From NCBI RefSeq assembly GCF_900499005.1, contig NZ_LS991316.1:699213-735928 (forward strand): a stretch of DNA of 36,716 nt, written 5' to 3'. The stretch comes from Actinomyces culturomici. GTDB taxonomy: Bacteria > Actinomycetota > Actinomycetes > Actinomycetales > Actinomycetaceae. The notes under the pieces are model-generated. The model was given only the letters and a program-made list of their open reading frames with translations, had not been told where the DNA came from and did not search any database. Position 1 is the stretch's first letter, and every line of letters starts with the position of its first letter. Below, piece after piece: positions 16,779 through 26,535 of the stretch. The translations under genes and the position numbers were made by a program.

Positions 16779-16900
16779 GCGGCGCGGGCGTGACCTCCGC
16801 CACCTCCATCCGGATCGTGGTCGTCCCGTCGCGGTGTCCCGGTCCTCGGCGTTCGGCGATCGACGAGGTCGGGGCGGCGCCTCCTCCCGATCGGCGCGGA

Positions 16901-16916
16901 TGCGCCCGTGGGCGCA
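16901..16916 (-). terminator. short hairpin after the NarL-type regulator gene
   Basis: TGCGCC-cgtg-GGCGCA sits five bases beyond the regulator stop codon and before the trp promoter on the same strand. The stem is short, so it may end transcription only weakly. Confidence 0.45.
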
Positions 16917-16921
16917 GGGGA

Positions 16922-17527
16922 TCAGATCCACCCCTTCTCGCGCGCGGCCTCGACGGCCGCGTGCCTGTTCGGAACGCCGAGCTTCGTCATCGCGCTCGAA
17001 AGATAGTTGCGGACCGTGCCGGGGGAGAGGCAGGCGCGCTCGGCGATCTCGTCGACGGGAGCGCCCTCGGCGGCGAGTTCGAGGACGTCGGCCTCGCGGG
17101 GCGTGAGGGGCGAGTCGCCGGCCGCGATGGCCTCGGCGGAGAGCTCGGGGTCGACGTAGCGCTGCCCCTCGGCGAGGCGGCGGATGATGCGGGAGAGTTC
17201 CTTCGCCGAGGTCGTCTTCGGGACGAAGCCGCGGGCGCCCGCCTCGAGGGCGCGCTTGAGGTAGCCGGGCCTTGCATGGCTCGTGAGGATGAGGCAGCGG
17301 GTGTCGGGGCTCGACGCCGCGACCCGCTCGACGATCTCGATCCCGTCCGCGCCGGGCATCTGGAGGTCGAGGAGCGCGACCTCGGGGCGAGTCGCCTCGA
17401 TGAGGGCGATCGCCTCGGTGCCCGAGGCGGCAACGCCGACGACCTCGAGGTCGGGTTGGAGCCCGAGGAGCGACTCGAGGGCGTCGCGCAGGAGCGTCTC
17501 GTCGTCGGCGATGACGATGCGGATCAC
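16922..17527 (-). CDS. NarL/LuxR-family response regulator
   Basis: A 201-residue regulator. The receiver has DDE near residues 8-10, phospho-acceptor Asp54 (ALLDLQMPGADG), Thr/Ser in LILTSHA and Lys in FVPKTTS. The C-terminal LuxR helix-turn-helix is LTPREADVLELAAEG through VRNYLSSAMTKLGVPNRHAAV. The start is GTG 17527 with GGAG upstream; the frame is open much further but that is high-GC read-through. It is the last gene of an operon ATPase-permease-kinase-regulator. Such sets usually respond to membrane or antibiotic stress and the regulator controls the operon itself. Confidence 0.92.
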   Translation of the reverse strand: MIRIVIADDETLLRDALESLLGLQPDLEVVGVAASGTEAIALIEATRPEVALLDLQMPGADGIEIVERVAASSPDTRCLILTSHARPGYLKRALEAGARGFVPKTTSAKELSRIIRRLAEGQRYVDPELSAEAIAAGDSPLTPREADVLELAAEGAPVDEIAERACLSPGTVRNYLSSAMTKLGVPNRHAAVEAAREKGWI

Positions 17528-17580
17528 CGCGGGCTCCTCTCCTCGTGCGGTCCCGGCCCTGGGGCGGGGGTCTGCTCCGA

Positions 17581-18861
17581 TCATCGCGCGGATCCTCGCG
17601 CGGCGCCCGGGGCCGCGCCGTCCGGGTGGGAGCCCGAATCCGCGGGCGCCGTCGCGGTCAGCCTGAAGCCCCCGGCTCCCGCGCTCCAGTCGAGGGTCCC
17701 GCCCTCGTCCTCGAGCCTGGCGCGCAGGGACGCGAGCCCCGAGCCGTCGGAGTCCGCGAGTGCATCGGGCGCGCCGTCGTTCGTCATCTCCGCGCGGGCG
17801 AGCCCGTCGACGACCTCGAAGCGGAGGAGCGCGGACGTCGCGCGCGAGTGGCGCACGATGTTCGTCGCGGCTTCGCGGACGACGAGGGCGAGGAGGGGCG
17901 CGGCCGGGTCGGGGACCGATGAGGGATCGCCGACGATGCGGACGCCGACGCCGGCCGAGGCGAGGAGCGAGGCGGCGCCAGCGACCTCGGCTCCGAGGTC
18001 GGGGGTGCGGTATCCGGCGAGCGTCGCGCGCACCTCCCTGAGGGCCGAATCGGCGAGCTCCTGGACGGCGCGGGCCTCCGCGGCGGCGCGCGGCGCGCCC
18101 TCCGCCTCGGCCAGCTCGGCGGCGAGGTCCGACTTCAGCGCGACGGCCGTGAGCGTGCGGCCGAAGAGGTCGTGGAGATCGCGGGCGATGCGCAGGCGCT
18201 CCTCGGCGACGGCGAGATCGGCGCGCATGAGGTCGAGGCGCTCCTGCGAGCCGACCGACTCGAGGACGGAGATCGACCAGCGCATCGCCGGGACGAGGAA
18301 CAGGAGGAGGAGCGCGGTCGGCATCGCCGCCGCGATGAGGACCGCTCCGACGTTCACGCCGGGCACGGGATGCAAGAAGTGGGCGAGGCCCGTGCCGCCG
18401 ACGACGAGTCCCGTGCCCACGAGACCTGCGGCCGCGGAGCGCCATCCGGGGAAGGCTGAGAGAAGACCGAGCGTCGGCAGGATCAAGGCGAGCGTCACCG
18501 GCGACATCGCGAGCTCGGACGGGGTGAAGCCGAGCACCGCGAAGACGAGGGAGGCCGCGTAGAGCCCGAGATCGGAGAGAAGGAATCGGGTGCGCGCGGG
18601 CCGCCCGTCGACCGCCGCGTCGACGAGGTCGCGCAGCGTGAGGGCGGAGCAGAAGGCGAGGACCGTCTGGACTGCGAGGGTCGCGAGAGTCCACGCCGTG
18701 ATCCGCTCGAGACCGGCGACTACGCCGGCGAGGACCAGGGGCCAGAGCGCGTAGAGCGCGTAGAACGACCACAGCGAGTAGTCGCGCAGGCGTCGCGTGC
18801 CCGCGCCGATCCGCGTCGGCGCGGTCGCGGTCGCGCGCACGGTCCTCATGCTCCCCATCAT
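17581..18861 (-). CDS. DesK/LiaS-type sensor histidine kinase
   Basis: A ~426-residue kinase with five or six membrane helices in the first 195 residues and no sizeable outer loop. HisKA_3 follows with phospho-His230 in RIARDLHDLFGRTLTAVAL, then an HATPase domain with REAATNIVRHSRAT and DGSGLASLRARLEDEGG. This is the partner of the NarL-type regulator 53 bases downstream. Start chosen at one of two adjacent ATGs (18861/18858) shortly after the permease stop; ATG 18849 is another option. The membrane-only sensor fits detection of bilayer changes or lipophilic compounds. Confidence 0.88.
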   Translation of the reverse strand: MMGSMRTVRATATAPTRIGAGTRRLRDYSLWSFYALYALWPLVLAGVVAGLERITAWTLATLAVQTVLAFCSALTLRDLVDAAVDGRPARTRFLLSDLGLYAASLVFAVLGFTPSELAMSPVTLALILPTLGLLSAFPGWRSAAAGLVGTGLVVGGTGLAHFLHPVPGVNVGAVLIAAAMPTALLLLFLVPAMRWSISVLESVGSQERLDLMRADLAVAEERLRIARDLHDLFGRTLTAVALKSDLAAELAEAEGAPRAAAEARAVQELADSALREVRATLAGYRTPDLGAEVAGAASLLASAGVGVRIVGDPSSVPDPAAPLLALVVREAATNIVRHSRATSALLRFEVVDGLARAEMTNDGAPDALADSDGSGLASLRARLEDEGGTLDWSAGAGGFRLTATAPADSGSHPDGAAPGAARGSAR

Positions 18862-18883
18862 TGCAGGTCCCGCCCCGTCCTCG

Positions 18884-19675
18884 TCAGCGGCGCCGCTCGA
18901 AGCGCATCGTCGCGCGCGCGAGGAGAACGGCAGCGAGCGTCCACGCCGTGAGGATCGCGAGGGGGCGGGCGGCATGCGTCCAGGTGTCGAGGAATCCGAG
19001 CCCGGAGACGTCGCCGGCGGCGTTCCCGCCGAGGAGGCCGAGGACGATGAGGTCGCTCATCGCGTGCAGCGGCGTCGACTCGAGGGCGAGGCGCGCTGGG
19101 CCCGGGAGGAACGCGAAGCTGAAGAGAGTCCCGGAGGTGAAGAGCAAGCCGAGGAAGACCGGCGCGGTCGTGAACTGCGCGGCTCCGACCGAGCTCGTCC
19201 ACGAGCTCGTCCACGCTGCGAGCGCCGCGAGGAGAACGGTTCCGAGTCCGATCGCGAGGAGAGGGAGGATCGGGTTGACGAGGGGGAGCTCGAAGAGGAC
19301 GACGTGCGCGGCGAGCGCGCCGAGAAGAATCTGGACGATCGCGATGAACGCGGACGGGACGCAGGCGGCGATGAAGGCCTCCCAGGGCGTCGCCATGCCG
19401 GTCGACATGCGTTGGAAGACGCCCTCATCGCGCCTCGCGACGCCGATCGTCGTCGTGTTCTGGTAGACGACCATGAGGAGCGCCCAGGAGGCGAGCATCG
19501 CGACGAGGAACGCTGCGAAGGCCGGGCCCGTCAACGAGTCGCCGAGCATCGGGCCGATGAGGACGACCATGAGCGACCCCATGACGAGGGCGGGGGCGAG
19601 GAGGACGGGACGGCGCAGGTAGAGGAGCGACTCGGCGCGCGAGATCGCGAGGATGCGGGTGGCGGCGGTGGGCAT
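18884..19675 (-). CDS. ABC-2 type transporter permease
   Basis: A 263-residue protein with about six membrane helices. The family region YQNTTTIGVARRDEGVFQRMSTGMATPWEAFIAA is typical of ABC-2 permeases of the drug/antibiotic export kind, and the last third has the LFSFAFLPGPARLALESTPLHAMSDL segment common in these. It starts 27 bases after the ATPase stop and should pair with it. What it moves is not known; a lipophilic compound or lipid is likely by analogy. Confidence 0.85.
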   Translation of the reverse strand: MPTAATRILAISRAESLLYLRRPVLLAPALVMGSLMVVLIGPMLGDSLTGPAFAAFLVAMLASWALLMVVYQNTTTIGVARRDEGVFQRMSTGMATPWEAFIAACVPSAFIAIVQILLGALAAHVVLFELPLVNPILPLLAIGLGTVLLAALAAWTSSWTSSVGAAQFTTAPVFLGLLFTSGTLFSFAFLPGPARLALESTPLHAMSDLIVLGLLGGNAAGDVSGLGFLDTWTHAARPLAILTAWTLAAVLLARATMRFERRR

Positions 19676-19702
19676 GGGAGTCTCCTTGGGGATGTGCTCG
19701 GA

Positions 19703-20695
19703 TCAAGCTCGGGGCGCGGGGGCCGCGCCGGGACCATCGATGGGGAAACCGGGGCGAACCGCGGGGGAGCTGTGCCCGCCGGCTTCAGCGCCGGCGAGAG
19801 AGAGGAAGGCGTCCTCGAGTCCCGCGGCGCGCGCGTCGAGCCCATCGATCCGGATGCCGCGTCGGGCGGCCTCGGCGAAGAGAGCGGCGAGGGTCGCATC
19901 GAGGTCCCGGGTATCGACGAGGACGCGGCCGCGCTCACGCGCGGGGACCCCGAGAACGCCCGGAAGAGAAGCGAGGAGCGCGTCGTCGAGCGCCGGATTC
20001 TCGGTGAACTCGATGCGCGAGGGACGGGCCGCGCCCAGCGAGCGGGCATCGCCCTCGGCGATGATCCGACCGTCGCGCATGACGAGGACGCGGTCGGCGA
20101 GGCGCTCGGCCTCCTCCATGTAGTGGGTCGTGAGGAGGATGGAGACGCCCTCGTCGATCATCGCGGCGACGAGGTCCCAGGTGCGACGACGCGACGCCGG
20201 ATCGAGGCCCGTCGTCGGCTCGTCGAGGAAGAGGAGCTCGGGGCGCCCGAGGATCGCCATCGCGAGGTCGAGGCGGCGCTGCTCGCCGCCCGAGAGGGCG
20301 CCGACCCGGACGGAGGCCCGATGGGCGAGGTCGGTGAGCGCGAGGGCCTCGTCGATCGGGCGCGGGGCGGGCAGCGTCCCCGCCCACATCCTCAAGGTTT
20401 CGGCGACCGTGAGGTCGGAGGCGAAGCCCGCCTCCTGGAGCATGATCCCGGTGCGGGCGCGGACCCCCTGGCGGTCGCGGACGGGGTCGAGCCCGAAGAC
20501 GCGGACCTCGCCCGCCGAGGGGGCGGCGAGTCCTTCGAGGACCTCGACGAGGGAGGTCTTCCCCGCGCCGTTGACGCCGAGGAGCGCGACGAGCTCCCCT
20601 TTTTCAATCCGCAGTGAGACCCCGTCGACGGCGCGGAACGCGGTGCGCCCCCGTCCGTAGGTCCGTTCGATGCCGGTCGCTTCGACGACGCTCAT
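19703..20695 (-). CDS. ABC transporter ATP-binding protein (drug-export type)
   Basis: A 330-residue ATPase. Walker A is GVNGAGKTS (40-48), Q-loop GIMLQEAGF, signature LSGGEQRRLDLAMA, Walker B LLFLDEPTTGLDP, switch His in LTTHYMEEAERL. A C-terminal DrrA/CcmA-like domain of about 100 residues follows, ending Pro/Ala-rich. The start is ATG 20695 with GGGAG upstream; the frame extends 23 codons but those lack a ribosome site. First gene of the four-gene operon that ends with the NarL-type regulator. Confidence 0.92.
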   Translation of the reverse strand: MSVVEATGIERTYGRGRTAFRAVDGVSLRIEKGELVALLGVNGAGKTSLVEVLEGLAAPSAGEVRVFGLDPVRDRQGVRARTGIMLQEAGFASDLTVAETLRMWAGTLPAPRPIDEALALTDLAHRASVRVGALSGGEQRRLDLAMAILGRPELLFLDEPTTGLDPASRRRTWDLVAAMIDEGVSILLTTHYMEEAERLADRVLVMRDGRIIAEGDARSLGAARPSRIEFTENPALDDALLASLPGVLGVPARERGRVLVDTRDLDATLAALFAEAARRGIRIDGLDARAAGLEDAFLSLAGAEAGGHSSPAVRPGFPIDGPGAAPAPRA

Positions 20696-20760
20696 ATCGT
20701 CTCCCTTCTCTCGATGACTCCATGCTCCCGGCGGTGCGATTCGGCCGGTAGTGCGCCGAG

Positions 20761-20809
20761 TCACCGCTCCTCATGAGGGAATTCACCGCTCGGGGATGAC
20801 GAATATCAT
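20761..20809. promoter_or_regulatory. direct repeat and -10 between divergent ABC operon and CPBP gene
   Basis: TCACCGCTC occurs at 20761-20769 and again at 20783-20791, 22 bases apart (two helical turns), around CTCATGAG. A TATCAT -10 for the plus-strand gene follows at 20804-20809. The repeat may be a regulator site for either gene. The link to the NarL-type regulator is a guess. Confidence 0.4.
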
Positions 20810-20867
20810 GGGCTGTGTTGCGACACGTCATGCGCGTGAAAGCGCGCAAGAGTAGGAGGGTTCAACC

Positions 20868-21755
20868 ATGTTGACTTCCGAGACCCACAACCCCGGACGA
20901 ACGAGCAGCGAGGCGTTCAACGCCATCGACGAGGTCGGGGCGCATCCCGTCCTGCAAGTGCTTGTCGGCTTCTGCTGTTTCATCCTCGCCGAATTCCTGG
21001 GAGGGATCCTCGGCGTCAGGATCGGCGGGGATATCGGCCTCGGGGTCGGCGGCATCCTCGCGGCGATTCTCGCCGTCGGCGGCTATCTCCTCATCATGCG
21101 GTGCATCGCGAAGCGGTCGCCGGTCGAGATCAGGTCACCGGGGGCGTGGCGCGAGCTCGGCGCGGGCCTCACACTCGGCACCCTCCTCATGGGCATCGTC
21201 GTCGGGGTCGCCGCGCTCGCAGGCGCGTACCGAGCGACCGGGTTGAACCCGAATCCGGCAATCCTCGGCCTCGTGGGCATTTCGGTCATGGCGGGTGTCG
21301 CTGAGGAGATCCTCTTCCGCGGACTGCTCTTGCGCGTCCTCGAGCACCGTGTCGGCACGTGGTGGGCGCTCGGCCTTACCTCCGCGCTCTTTGGGGGCCT
21401 GCACCTGACGAACCCGGAAGCGACCCCCGGTGGCGCGCTCGCGATCGGTCTCGAGGCTGGGCTCCTTCTCGGAGCATGCTTCGTCGTCACTCGGCGGCTG
21501 TGGCTCGTGATGGGCGTCCACGCCGCATGGAATTTCGTCCAGGGCGGAATCTTCTCTTCAGACGTGTCGGGGACGGGTTCGGAGAACCACGGACTCCTCG
21601 CTGCAACGATTAACGGGCCTGCCGCGCTCACCGGCGGAACCACGGGCTTCGAGGGATCTCTCACAGCGCTTTTCGTCTGCCTCGCATGCGCGCTCGTCCT
21701 CCTCATCGTCGCAAAGCGGCGCGGACTCATCCTCACGCCCCGCGCGCGGGCCTGA
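20868..21755 (+). CDS. CPBP-family intramembrane glutamic endopeptidase
   Basis: A 295-residue membrane protein with about eight helices. The ABI/CPBP motifs are complete: EEILFRG (Glu146-Glu147, Arg151), then FGGLHLTNP (His179), then GVHAAWNF (His218). The family includes Rce1-like proteases and bacteriocin self-immunity proteins. The first ~25 residues are soluble. Start ATG 20868 follows AGGAGG at ideal spacing. It stands alone, divergent from the ABC/two-component operon and tail-to-tail with the MFS gene, one base apart. A self-protection role beside the drug exporter is possible but not shown. Confidence 0.9.
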   Translation: MLTSETHNPGRTSSEAFNAIDEVGAHPVLQVLVGFCCFILAEFLGGILGVRIGGDIGLGVGGILAAILAVGGYLLIMRCIAKRSPVEIRSPGAWRELGAGLTLGTLLMGIVVGVAALAGAYRATGLNPNPAILGLVGISVMAGVAEEILFRGLLLRVLEHRVGTWWALGLTSALFGGLHLTNPEATPGGALAIGLEAGLLLGACFVVTRRLWLVMGVHAAWNFVQGGIFSSDVSGTGSENHGLLAATINGPAALTGGTTGFEGSLTALFVCLACALVLLIVAKRRGLILTPRARA

Positions 21756-21756
21756 G

Positions 21757-22779
21757 TCAGGAGAGCCCCTGAGGGCGCAGCCCCCGGCCCCGCTCGTCGA
21801 TGCCGATCCTCCGGTAGGCGACCGGCACCCAGAACCACGACCACGCCGCGCCCGCGAGGCCGAGGATCCTCGTGATCGCCGTCGCCCACTCGACGTCCGA
21901 CACGGCGACGATCGCGGAGACGAGGAAAGGGCCGACGACCGTACCGATCGTCGAGAGCGACTGCCAGACCCCGAGGAACTTCGACCGATCGACGTCGGGG
22001 GAGAGATCCGCGCCGATCGTCATGACGATCCCCGCGCCCAGGCCGTTCCCGAAGCCGACGAGGCAGGCGGCCGCGATGAACCACGCGGTCGAGGTGACGG
22101 TCGCGAGCAGGCAGAAGCCGACGCCCATCGCGAGGAGCGTCGGAATGAGCGCGGCCCTGCGCCCGTAGCGGTCGGTGATCCGCCCCGAGGGGTAGAAGAC
22201 CGCGACGTCGAGGAGCGTGGAGATCGCGAAGGTCGCGGAGATCAGCTCGTTCGACACGCCGAGGTGCGCGCCGAGGAGCGGGATGACGACCTGCCGATTC
22301 GTCCGCACGAGCGCGAGGACGAGGACGCAGGTCGCGAGCAGGAGGACGGAACGACGATCCGCGCGCTCCCTCACGGGCCGCGCCTGCGCGAGCACCGGGT
22401 CGAGCGCCGCCGCGCCCGCTCCCGGGCCGACCATCTTCCCGAGGCGGAGCATTCCGCCGAGCATCGACATCCCGCGGGCGCGCCAGTGCGGCGGCACCGA
22501 CTCGGCGACGTAGGCCTGGCGGGCGAGCGACCAGAGGTTCGAGGAGACGGCGAGCGCCGAGGCTGAGGACTGCGACATCCCGAGCGCGAGAGCCGCGAGG
22601 ACCACCACGGGATCGAGCGCCCCGTAGCCCGTCGACCACACGAGCGAGGGGATGAACACGGGCAGGGCGAGGCGCGTCAAGGGGGAACGGGGCTCGCGGG
22701 GCGTGGGTCCAGTGTGCGCGTTCGCGGGCCGCCTCGCGCCGGGCGTCCGCACGAGGGCCTCGGATGAGTCGCGTTGCAC
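21757..22779 (-). CDS. MFS transporter with a shortened N-terminal half
   Basis: A 340-residue MFS protein, short for a family usually near 400-450. The C-terminal six-helix half looks whole, from RSVLLLATCVLVLALV to WFWVPVAYRR with the loop YPSGRITDRYGRRAAL. In the N-terminal half, the second-helix region (ALALGMSQSSASALA) runs directly into SNLWSLARQAYVAESVPPHW, with the helix-2/3 loop DRxGRR motif and about two helices missing. Another helix appears lost after GPGAGAAALDP. Two in-frame deletions are the simplest reading, and the protein may not transport. Start GTG 22779, uncertain. The neighbours are the CPBP gene (tail to tail) and ileS (divergent). Confidence 0.75.
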   Translation of the reverse strand: MQRDSSEALVRTPGARRPANAHTGPTPREPRSPLTRLALPVFIPSLVWSTGYGALDPVVVLAALALGMSQSSASALAVSSNLWSLARQAYVAESVPPHWRARGMSMLGGMLRLGKMVGPGAGAAALDPVLAQARPVRERADRRSVLLLATCVLVLALVRTNRQVVIPLLGAHLGVSNELISATFAISTLLDVAVFYPSGRITDRYGRRAALIPTLLAMGVGFCLLATVTSTAWFIAAACLVGFGNGLGAGIVMTIGADLSPDVDRSKFLGVWQSLSTIGTVVGPFLVSAIVAVSDVEWATAITRILGLAGAAWSWFWVPVAYRRIGIDERGRGLRPQGLS

Positions 22780-22813
22780 GCGACCCGGTGCGCGCCCGTG
22801 CGCCGCGGTCGGC

Positions 22814-22819
22814 TAGAGT
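22814..22819 (+). promoter_or_regulatory. -10 element of the ileS T-box transcript
   Basis: TAGAGT, about 15 bases before the specifier region. No convincing -35. The RNA would start near 22826 and run about 240 bases before the ileS ATG. Confidence 0.5.
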
Positions 22820-22825
22820 GGGGCG

Positions 22826-23060
22826 CGACGAAGATCCGGCCTCGACTCCCCGCCCACGGGCGAGGATTCCGAGGGCATCACCGGGGAGTCTCCGGAAGAA
22901 CGGGAGCGGGCGACCGCGACTCAGTAGAACCGGACGGGAGGGCCCGACACAGCCCATGAAAGAAGCGGCCCCGCCCTCGTGAGGGGGAGGGGCAAGCGGG
23001 GTGGTACCGCGGGTCCCGGCGTCGCCGGTCCTCGTCCCTGTGAGACGAACAGACGAGGAC
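22826..23060 (+). ncRNA. T-box riboswitch (isoleucine, translational type)
   Basis: The leader has the conserved T-box core GGTGGTACCGCG at 23000-23011, and an Ile codon ATC at 22834-22836 in GAAGATCCGG near the 5' end, as in the ultrashort stem I of actinobacterial ileS T-boxes. The middle segment CACCGGGGAGTCTCCGG (about 22880) also fits these. Close to ileS, GTCCTCGTC (23028-23036) can pair perfectly with GACGAGGAC (23052-23060), hiding the GAGG ribosome site. There is no U-run, so control is at translation: uncharged tRNA-Ile would favour the alternative fold and open the site. Confidence 0.88.
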
Positions 23061-23063
23061 ACG

Positions 23064-26000
23064 ATGACGAAGCACGGCTTCTACCCGCGCCACCGCGACA
23101 CCGAGGTGGACGCGAGCCCGTCCTTCCCGCAGATGGAAGGCGAGACACTGGCCTTTTGGGCCGCCGATGACACCTTCCGGAAGTCCATCGACGCCCGGCC
23201 CGCCGGCAAGGGAGGGCAGAACGAGTTCGTCTTCTACGACGGACCGCCCTTCGCGAACGGCCTCCCGCACTACGGCCACCTCCTCACCGGCTACGTGAAG
23301 GACATCGTCGGCCGCTACCAGACGATGCTCGGCCACCGTGTCGAGCGCCGTTTCGGCTGGGACACCCACGGCCTTCCCGCCGAGCTCGAGGCGCAGCGCC
23401 TCCTCGGCATCGACGACGTCACCGAGATCACCCGCGAGGGCGGCCTCGGCATCGAGAAGTTCAACGAGGCGTGCCGCGAGTCGGTCCTCCGCTACACGAA
23501 CGAGTGGGAGGACTACGTCACGCGCCAGGCGCGCTGGGTCGACTTCTCCAACGACTACAAGACCCTCGACCCCACGTACATGGAGTCGGTGATCTGGGCG
23601 TTCAAGCAGCTCTACGACAAGGGCCTCGCCTACCAGGGCTACCGCGTCCTGCCCTACTGCTGGCACGACCGCACACCCCTGAGCAACCACGAGCTCAAGA
23701 TGGACGACGAGGTCTACCAGGACCGCCAGGACAACACGGTGACCGTCGGCATGCGCCTCACCGAGCCGCTCCTGCCCGGCGCCGTCAAGCCCGAGCTCGT
23801 CCTCATCTGGACGACGACCCCGTGGACCCTCCCGTCGAACTCCGCCGTCGCCGTCGGTCCGAAGGTCGAGTACGTCGTCGTGCGCGTCGCCACCGACCTC
23901 GACTCGCCGATCGCCGGGGAGAACGTCGTCCTCGCGAAGGACCTCCTCGGCTCCTACGCGAAGGAACTCGGCGAGAACCCCGAGATCCTCGCCGAGTACG
24001 TCGGCGCCGACCTCGTCGGCAAGCGCTACCACCCGATCTACGACTACTTCGACGATGAGGCGCACCGCGCCGAGGGCGCCGTCCCCGGCCCCAACGCCTG
24101 GCAGATCATCGCCGCCGACTACGTGACGACGACCGACGGCACCGGCCTCGTCCACCAGGCCCCCGCCTTCGGCGAGGACGACATGTGGACGTGCATGGAG
24201 TACGGGATCGGCACCGTCGTCCCCGTCGACGACGGCGGCGTCTTCACCTCCGAGGTCTCCGACTACGAGGGCCTTCAGATCTTCGACGCGAACAAGCCCG
24301 TCGTCGTCGACCTGCGGGACCAGACCGGCCCGATGGCCCGCCGCGATCCGTCGATCCGCGCCGTTCTCGTCCAGCAGAAGTCGTACGTCCACTCGTACCC
24401 GCACTGCTGGCGCTGCCGCAAGCCGCTCATGTACAAGGCCGTGTCCTCGTGGTTCGTCAAGGTCACCGCGATCCGCGACCGCATGGTCGAGCTCAACCAG
24501 CAGATCACCTGGGTCCCCGAGCACACGAAGGACGGGATCTTCGGGAACTGGCTCGCCGGCGCCCGCGACTGGTCGATTTCCCGCAACCGCTTCTGGGGCT
24601 CGCCGATCCCCGTGTGGCGGTCGGACGACCCGCGCTACCCGCGCGAGGACGTCTACGGCTCCTTCGAAGAGCTCGAGCGCGACTTCGGCGTGAAGGTCGA
24701 CAACCTCCACCGCCCCTACATCGACGAGCTCGTCCGCCCGAACCCCGACGACCCGACCGGCAAGTCGATGATGCGCCGCATCCCCGACGTATTCGACTGC
24801 TGGTTCGAGTCCGGTTCGATGCCGTACGCGCAGGTCCATTACCCCTTCGAGAACCAGGAGTGGTTCGAGTCGCACTACCCGGGCGATTTCATCGTCGAGT
24901 ACATCGGGCAGACGCGCGGCTGGTTCTACACGCTCCACGTCCTCGCGACGGCGCTCTTCGACCGCCCCGCGTTCACGTCCGTCGTTTCGCACGGCATCGT
25001 CCTCGGCGACGACGGCCGCAAGATGAGCAAGTCGCTGCGCAACTACCCGGACGTCAACGGCGTGTTCGACACCTACGGGTCGGACGCGATGCGCTGGTTC
25101 CTCATGAGCTCGCCCGTCGTGCGCGGCGGCAACCTCATGGTGACCGACGCGGGCATCCGGGACACCGTCCGCCAGGTCCTCCTCCCGATCTGGAACGCGT
25201 ACTACTTCTTCACCCTGTACGCGGGGGCGGCCAAGGGCGGCGCGGGGTACGAGGCCCACGAACTCGACCTCGCCGACGCCTCGGTCGTCGCGGGACTGCC
25301 CGAGATGGACCGCTACCTCCTCGCCCATACGCGGGGCCTGGCGAACGACGTGCGCGCCGCGCTCGACTGCTACGACATCGCGAAGTCGTGCGAGCTCGTC
25401 CGCGACTACCTCGACGTCCTGACGAACTGGTACGTCCGCACGCAGCGTCAGCGCTTCTGGGACGAGGATGCGGCGGCGTTCGACACGCTCTACACGGCGC
25501 TCGTGCGCCTCATGGAGACCGCCGCGCCGCTCCTCCCGCTCCTGGCCGAGGAGATCTGGAAGGGCCTCACCGGCGGCGAGTCCGTGCACCTCGTCGATTT
25601 CCCGACCCTGCCCGACACGGTCGCTGACGATGCGCTCGTCGCCGCCATGGACGAGGTCCGCGAGGTCGTCTCGACCGCGCACGCGCTTCGCAAGGTCAAC
25701 CAGCTGCGCGTCCGCCAGCCCCTCGCCGGCATGTCCGTCGTGTCCGAGCAGGCAGCGGCGCTCGCGCCCTTCGGCGCGCTCGTCGCCTCCGAGGTCAACG
25801 TCAAGGAGGTCCGCTTCCTCACGCCCGACGAGTCCGGCCTCACGGCGAACACGGAGCTCGCGCTCAACCCGCGCGCCTTCGAACCGTCGATCCGCAAGCT
25901 CACCTCCGCGCTCTTCAAGGCGCAGAAGGCGGGGGACTGGAGCGTGTCCGAGGACGGCGCGTCCTGCGAGTTCCCGGGCGTCCTCGTCGACGGTGCGCCG

Positions 26001-26345
26001 GTCGTCCTCACCGGCGATCAGTTCTCCGTCTCGACCTCCGTCGACGCGGTCGAGGGCCAGGTCGCCGACGTCATGGCGAACGGCACCGTCGTCGTCCTCG
26101 ACACGGCGCTCACGCCCGAGCTCGAGGCCGAGGGCTACGCCCGCGACGTCGTCCGCGCCGTCCAGGACGAGCGCAAGAACGCCGGCCTTCACATCTCCGA
26201 TCGCATCGCGCTCGCCCTCGGCGTTCCCGCCGAGCGCGTGGCGGCCGTCGAGGCGCACCGCGAGATGATCGCCCACGAGACCCTCGCCCTCGAGGTGACG
26301 GTCGTTCCGGCCGAGACGCTCGAGGTGTCCGTGGCGAAGCGCTGA
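23064..26345 (+). CDS. ileS: isoleucyl-tRNA synthetase
   Basis: A 1093-residue class Ia synthetase of the long (actinobacterial/eukaryote-like) type. The HIGH-type motif is PHYGH (68-72), the editing domain includes [15 protein letters not shown], and the lysine motif is KMSKS (about 653) in [16 protein letters not shown]. An anticodon-binding domain and a C-terminal extension complete it. Long IleRS forms are often less sensitive to mupirocin, which is family knowledge and not tested here. ATG 23064 is preceded by GAGG inside the T-box sequestering stem; longer upstream starts lie within the riboswitch and are wrong. Confidence 0.97.
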   Translation: MTKHGFYPRHRDTEVDASPSFPQMEGETLAFWAADDTFRKSIDARPAGKGGQNEFVFYDGPPFANGLPHYGHLLTGYVKDIVGRYQTMLGHRVERRFGWDTHGLPAELEAQRLLGIDDVTEITREGGLGIEKFNEACRESVLRYTNEWEDYVTRQARWVDFSNDYKTLDPTYMESVIWAFKQLYDKGLAYQGYRVLPYCWHDRTPLSNHELKMDDEVYQDRQDNTVTVGMRLTEPLLPGAVKPELVLIWTTTPWTLPSNSAVAVGPKVEYVVVRVATDLDSPIAGENVVLAKDLLGSYAKELGENPEILAEYVGADLVGKRYHPIYDYFDDEAHRAEGAVPGPNAWQIIAADYVTTTDGTGLVHQAPAFGEDDMWTCMEYGIGTVVPVDDGGVFTSEVSDYEGLQIFDANKPVVVDLRDQTGPMARRDPSIRAVLVQQKSYVHSYPHCWRCRKPLMYKAVSSWFVKVTAIRDRMVELNQQITWVPEHTKDGIFGNWLAGARDWSISRNRFWGSPIPVWRSDDPRYPREDVYGSFEELERDFGVKVDNLHRPYIDELVRPNPDDPTGKSMMRRIPDVFDCWFESGSMPYAQVHYPFENQEWFESHYPGDFIVEYIGQTRGWFYTLHVLATALFDRPAFTSVVSHGIVLGDDGRKMSKSLRNYPDVNGVFDTYGSDAMRWFLMSSPVVRGGNLMVTDAGIRDTVRQVLLPIWNAYYFFTLYAGAAKGGAGYEAHELDLADASVVAGLPEMDRYLLAHTRGLANDVRAALDCYDIAKSCELVRDYLDVLTNWYVRTQRQRFWDEDAAAFDTLYTALVRLMETAAPLLPLLAEEIWKGLTGGESVHLVDFPTLPDTVADDALVAAMDEVREVVSTAHALRKVNQLRVRQPLAGMSVVSEQAAALAPFGALVASEVNVKEVRFLTPDESGLTANTELALNPRAFEPSIRKLTSALFKAQKAGDWSVSEDGASCEFPGVLVDGAPVVLTGDQFSVSTSVDAVEGQVADVMANGTVVVLDTALTPELEAEGYARDVVRAVQDERKNAGLHISDRIALALGVPAERVAAVEAHREMIAHETLALEVTVVPAETLEVSVAKR

Positions 26346-26352
26346 GCGATCG

Positions 26353-26393
26353 TCCGCCGCTCCGCCCTCGATCGACGAGGGCGGAGCGGCGGA
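26353..26393 (+). terminator. first ileS terminator hairpin
   Basis: A perfect 18-bp stem (26353-26370 with 26376-26393), loop atcga, seven bases after the ileS stop codon. Confidence 0.85.
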
Positions 26394-26405
26394 TCGGGTC
26401 GAACC

Positions 26406-26439
26406 CGGGGCCGGGGCGGTATCCACTGCCCCGGCCCCG
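26406..26439 (+). terminator. second ileS terminator hairpin
   Basis: A 12-bp all-GC stem (26406-26417 with 26428-26439), followed by GTTTCAT. Together with the first hairpin it isolates ileS from the convergent fic gene. The following bases to 26535 hold nothing recognisable. Confidence 0.8.
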
Positions 26440-26535
26440 TTTCATACGGTGTTCGTTTGCCTCGATGACGCGCGTGCGTGCCCGAGAATTCGGTCGCAAT
26501 GCAAACGGGGTCCGACGGCACGCCGAAGTCGACGC

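Noticed and set aside
23001-23063. N-terminal extension of IleRS
   Set aside because: These codons lie in the T-box core and sequestering stem; the ATG at 23064 has the ribosome site and matches the family start.
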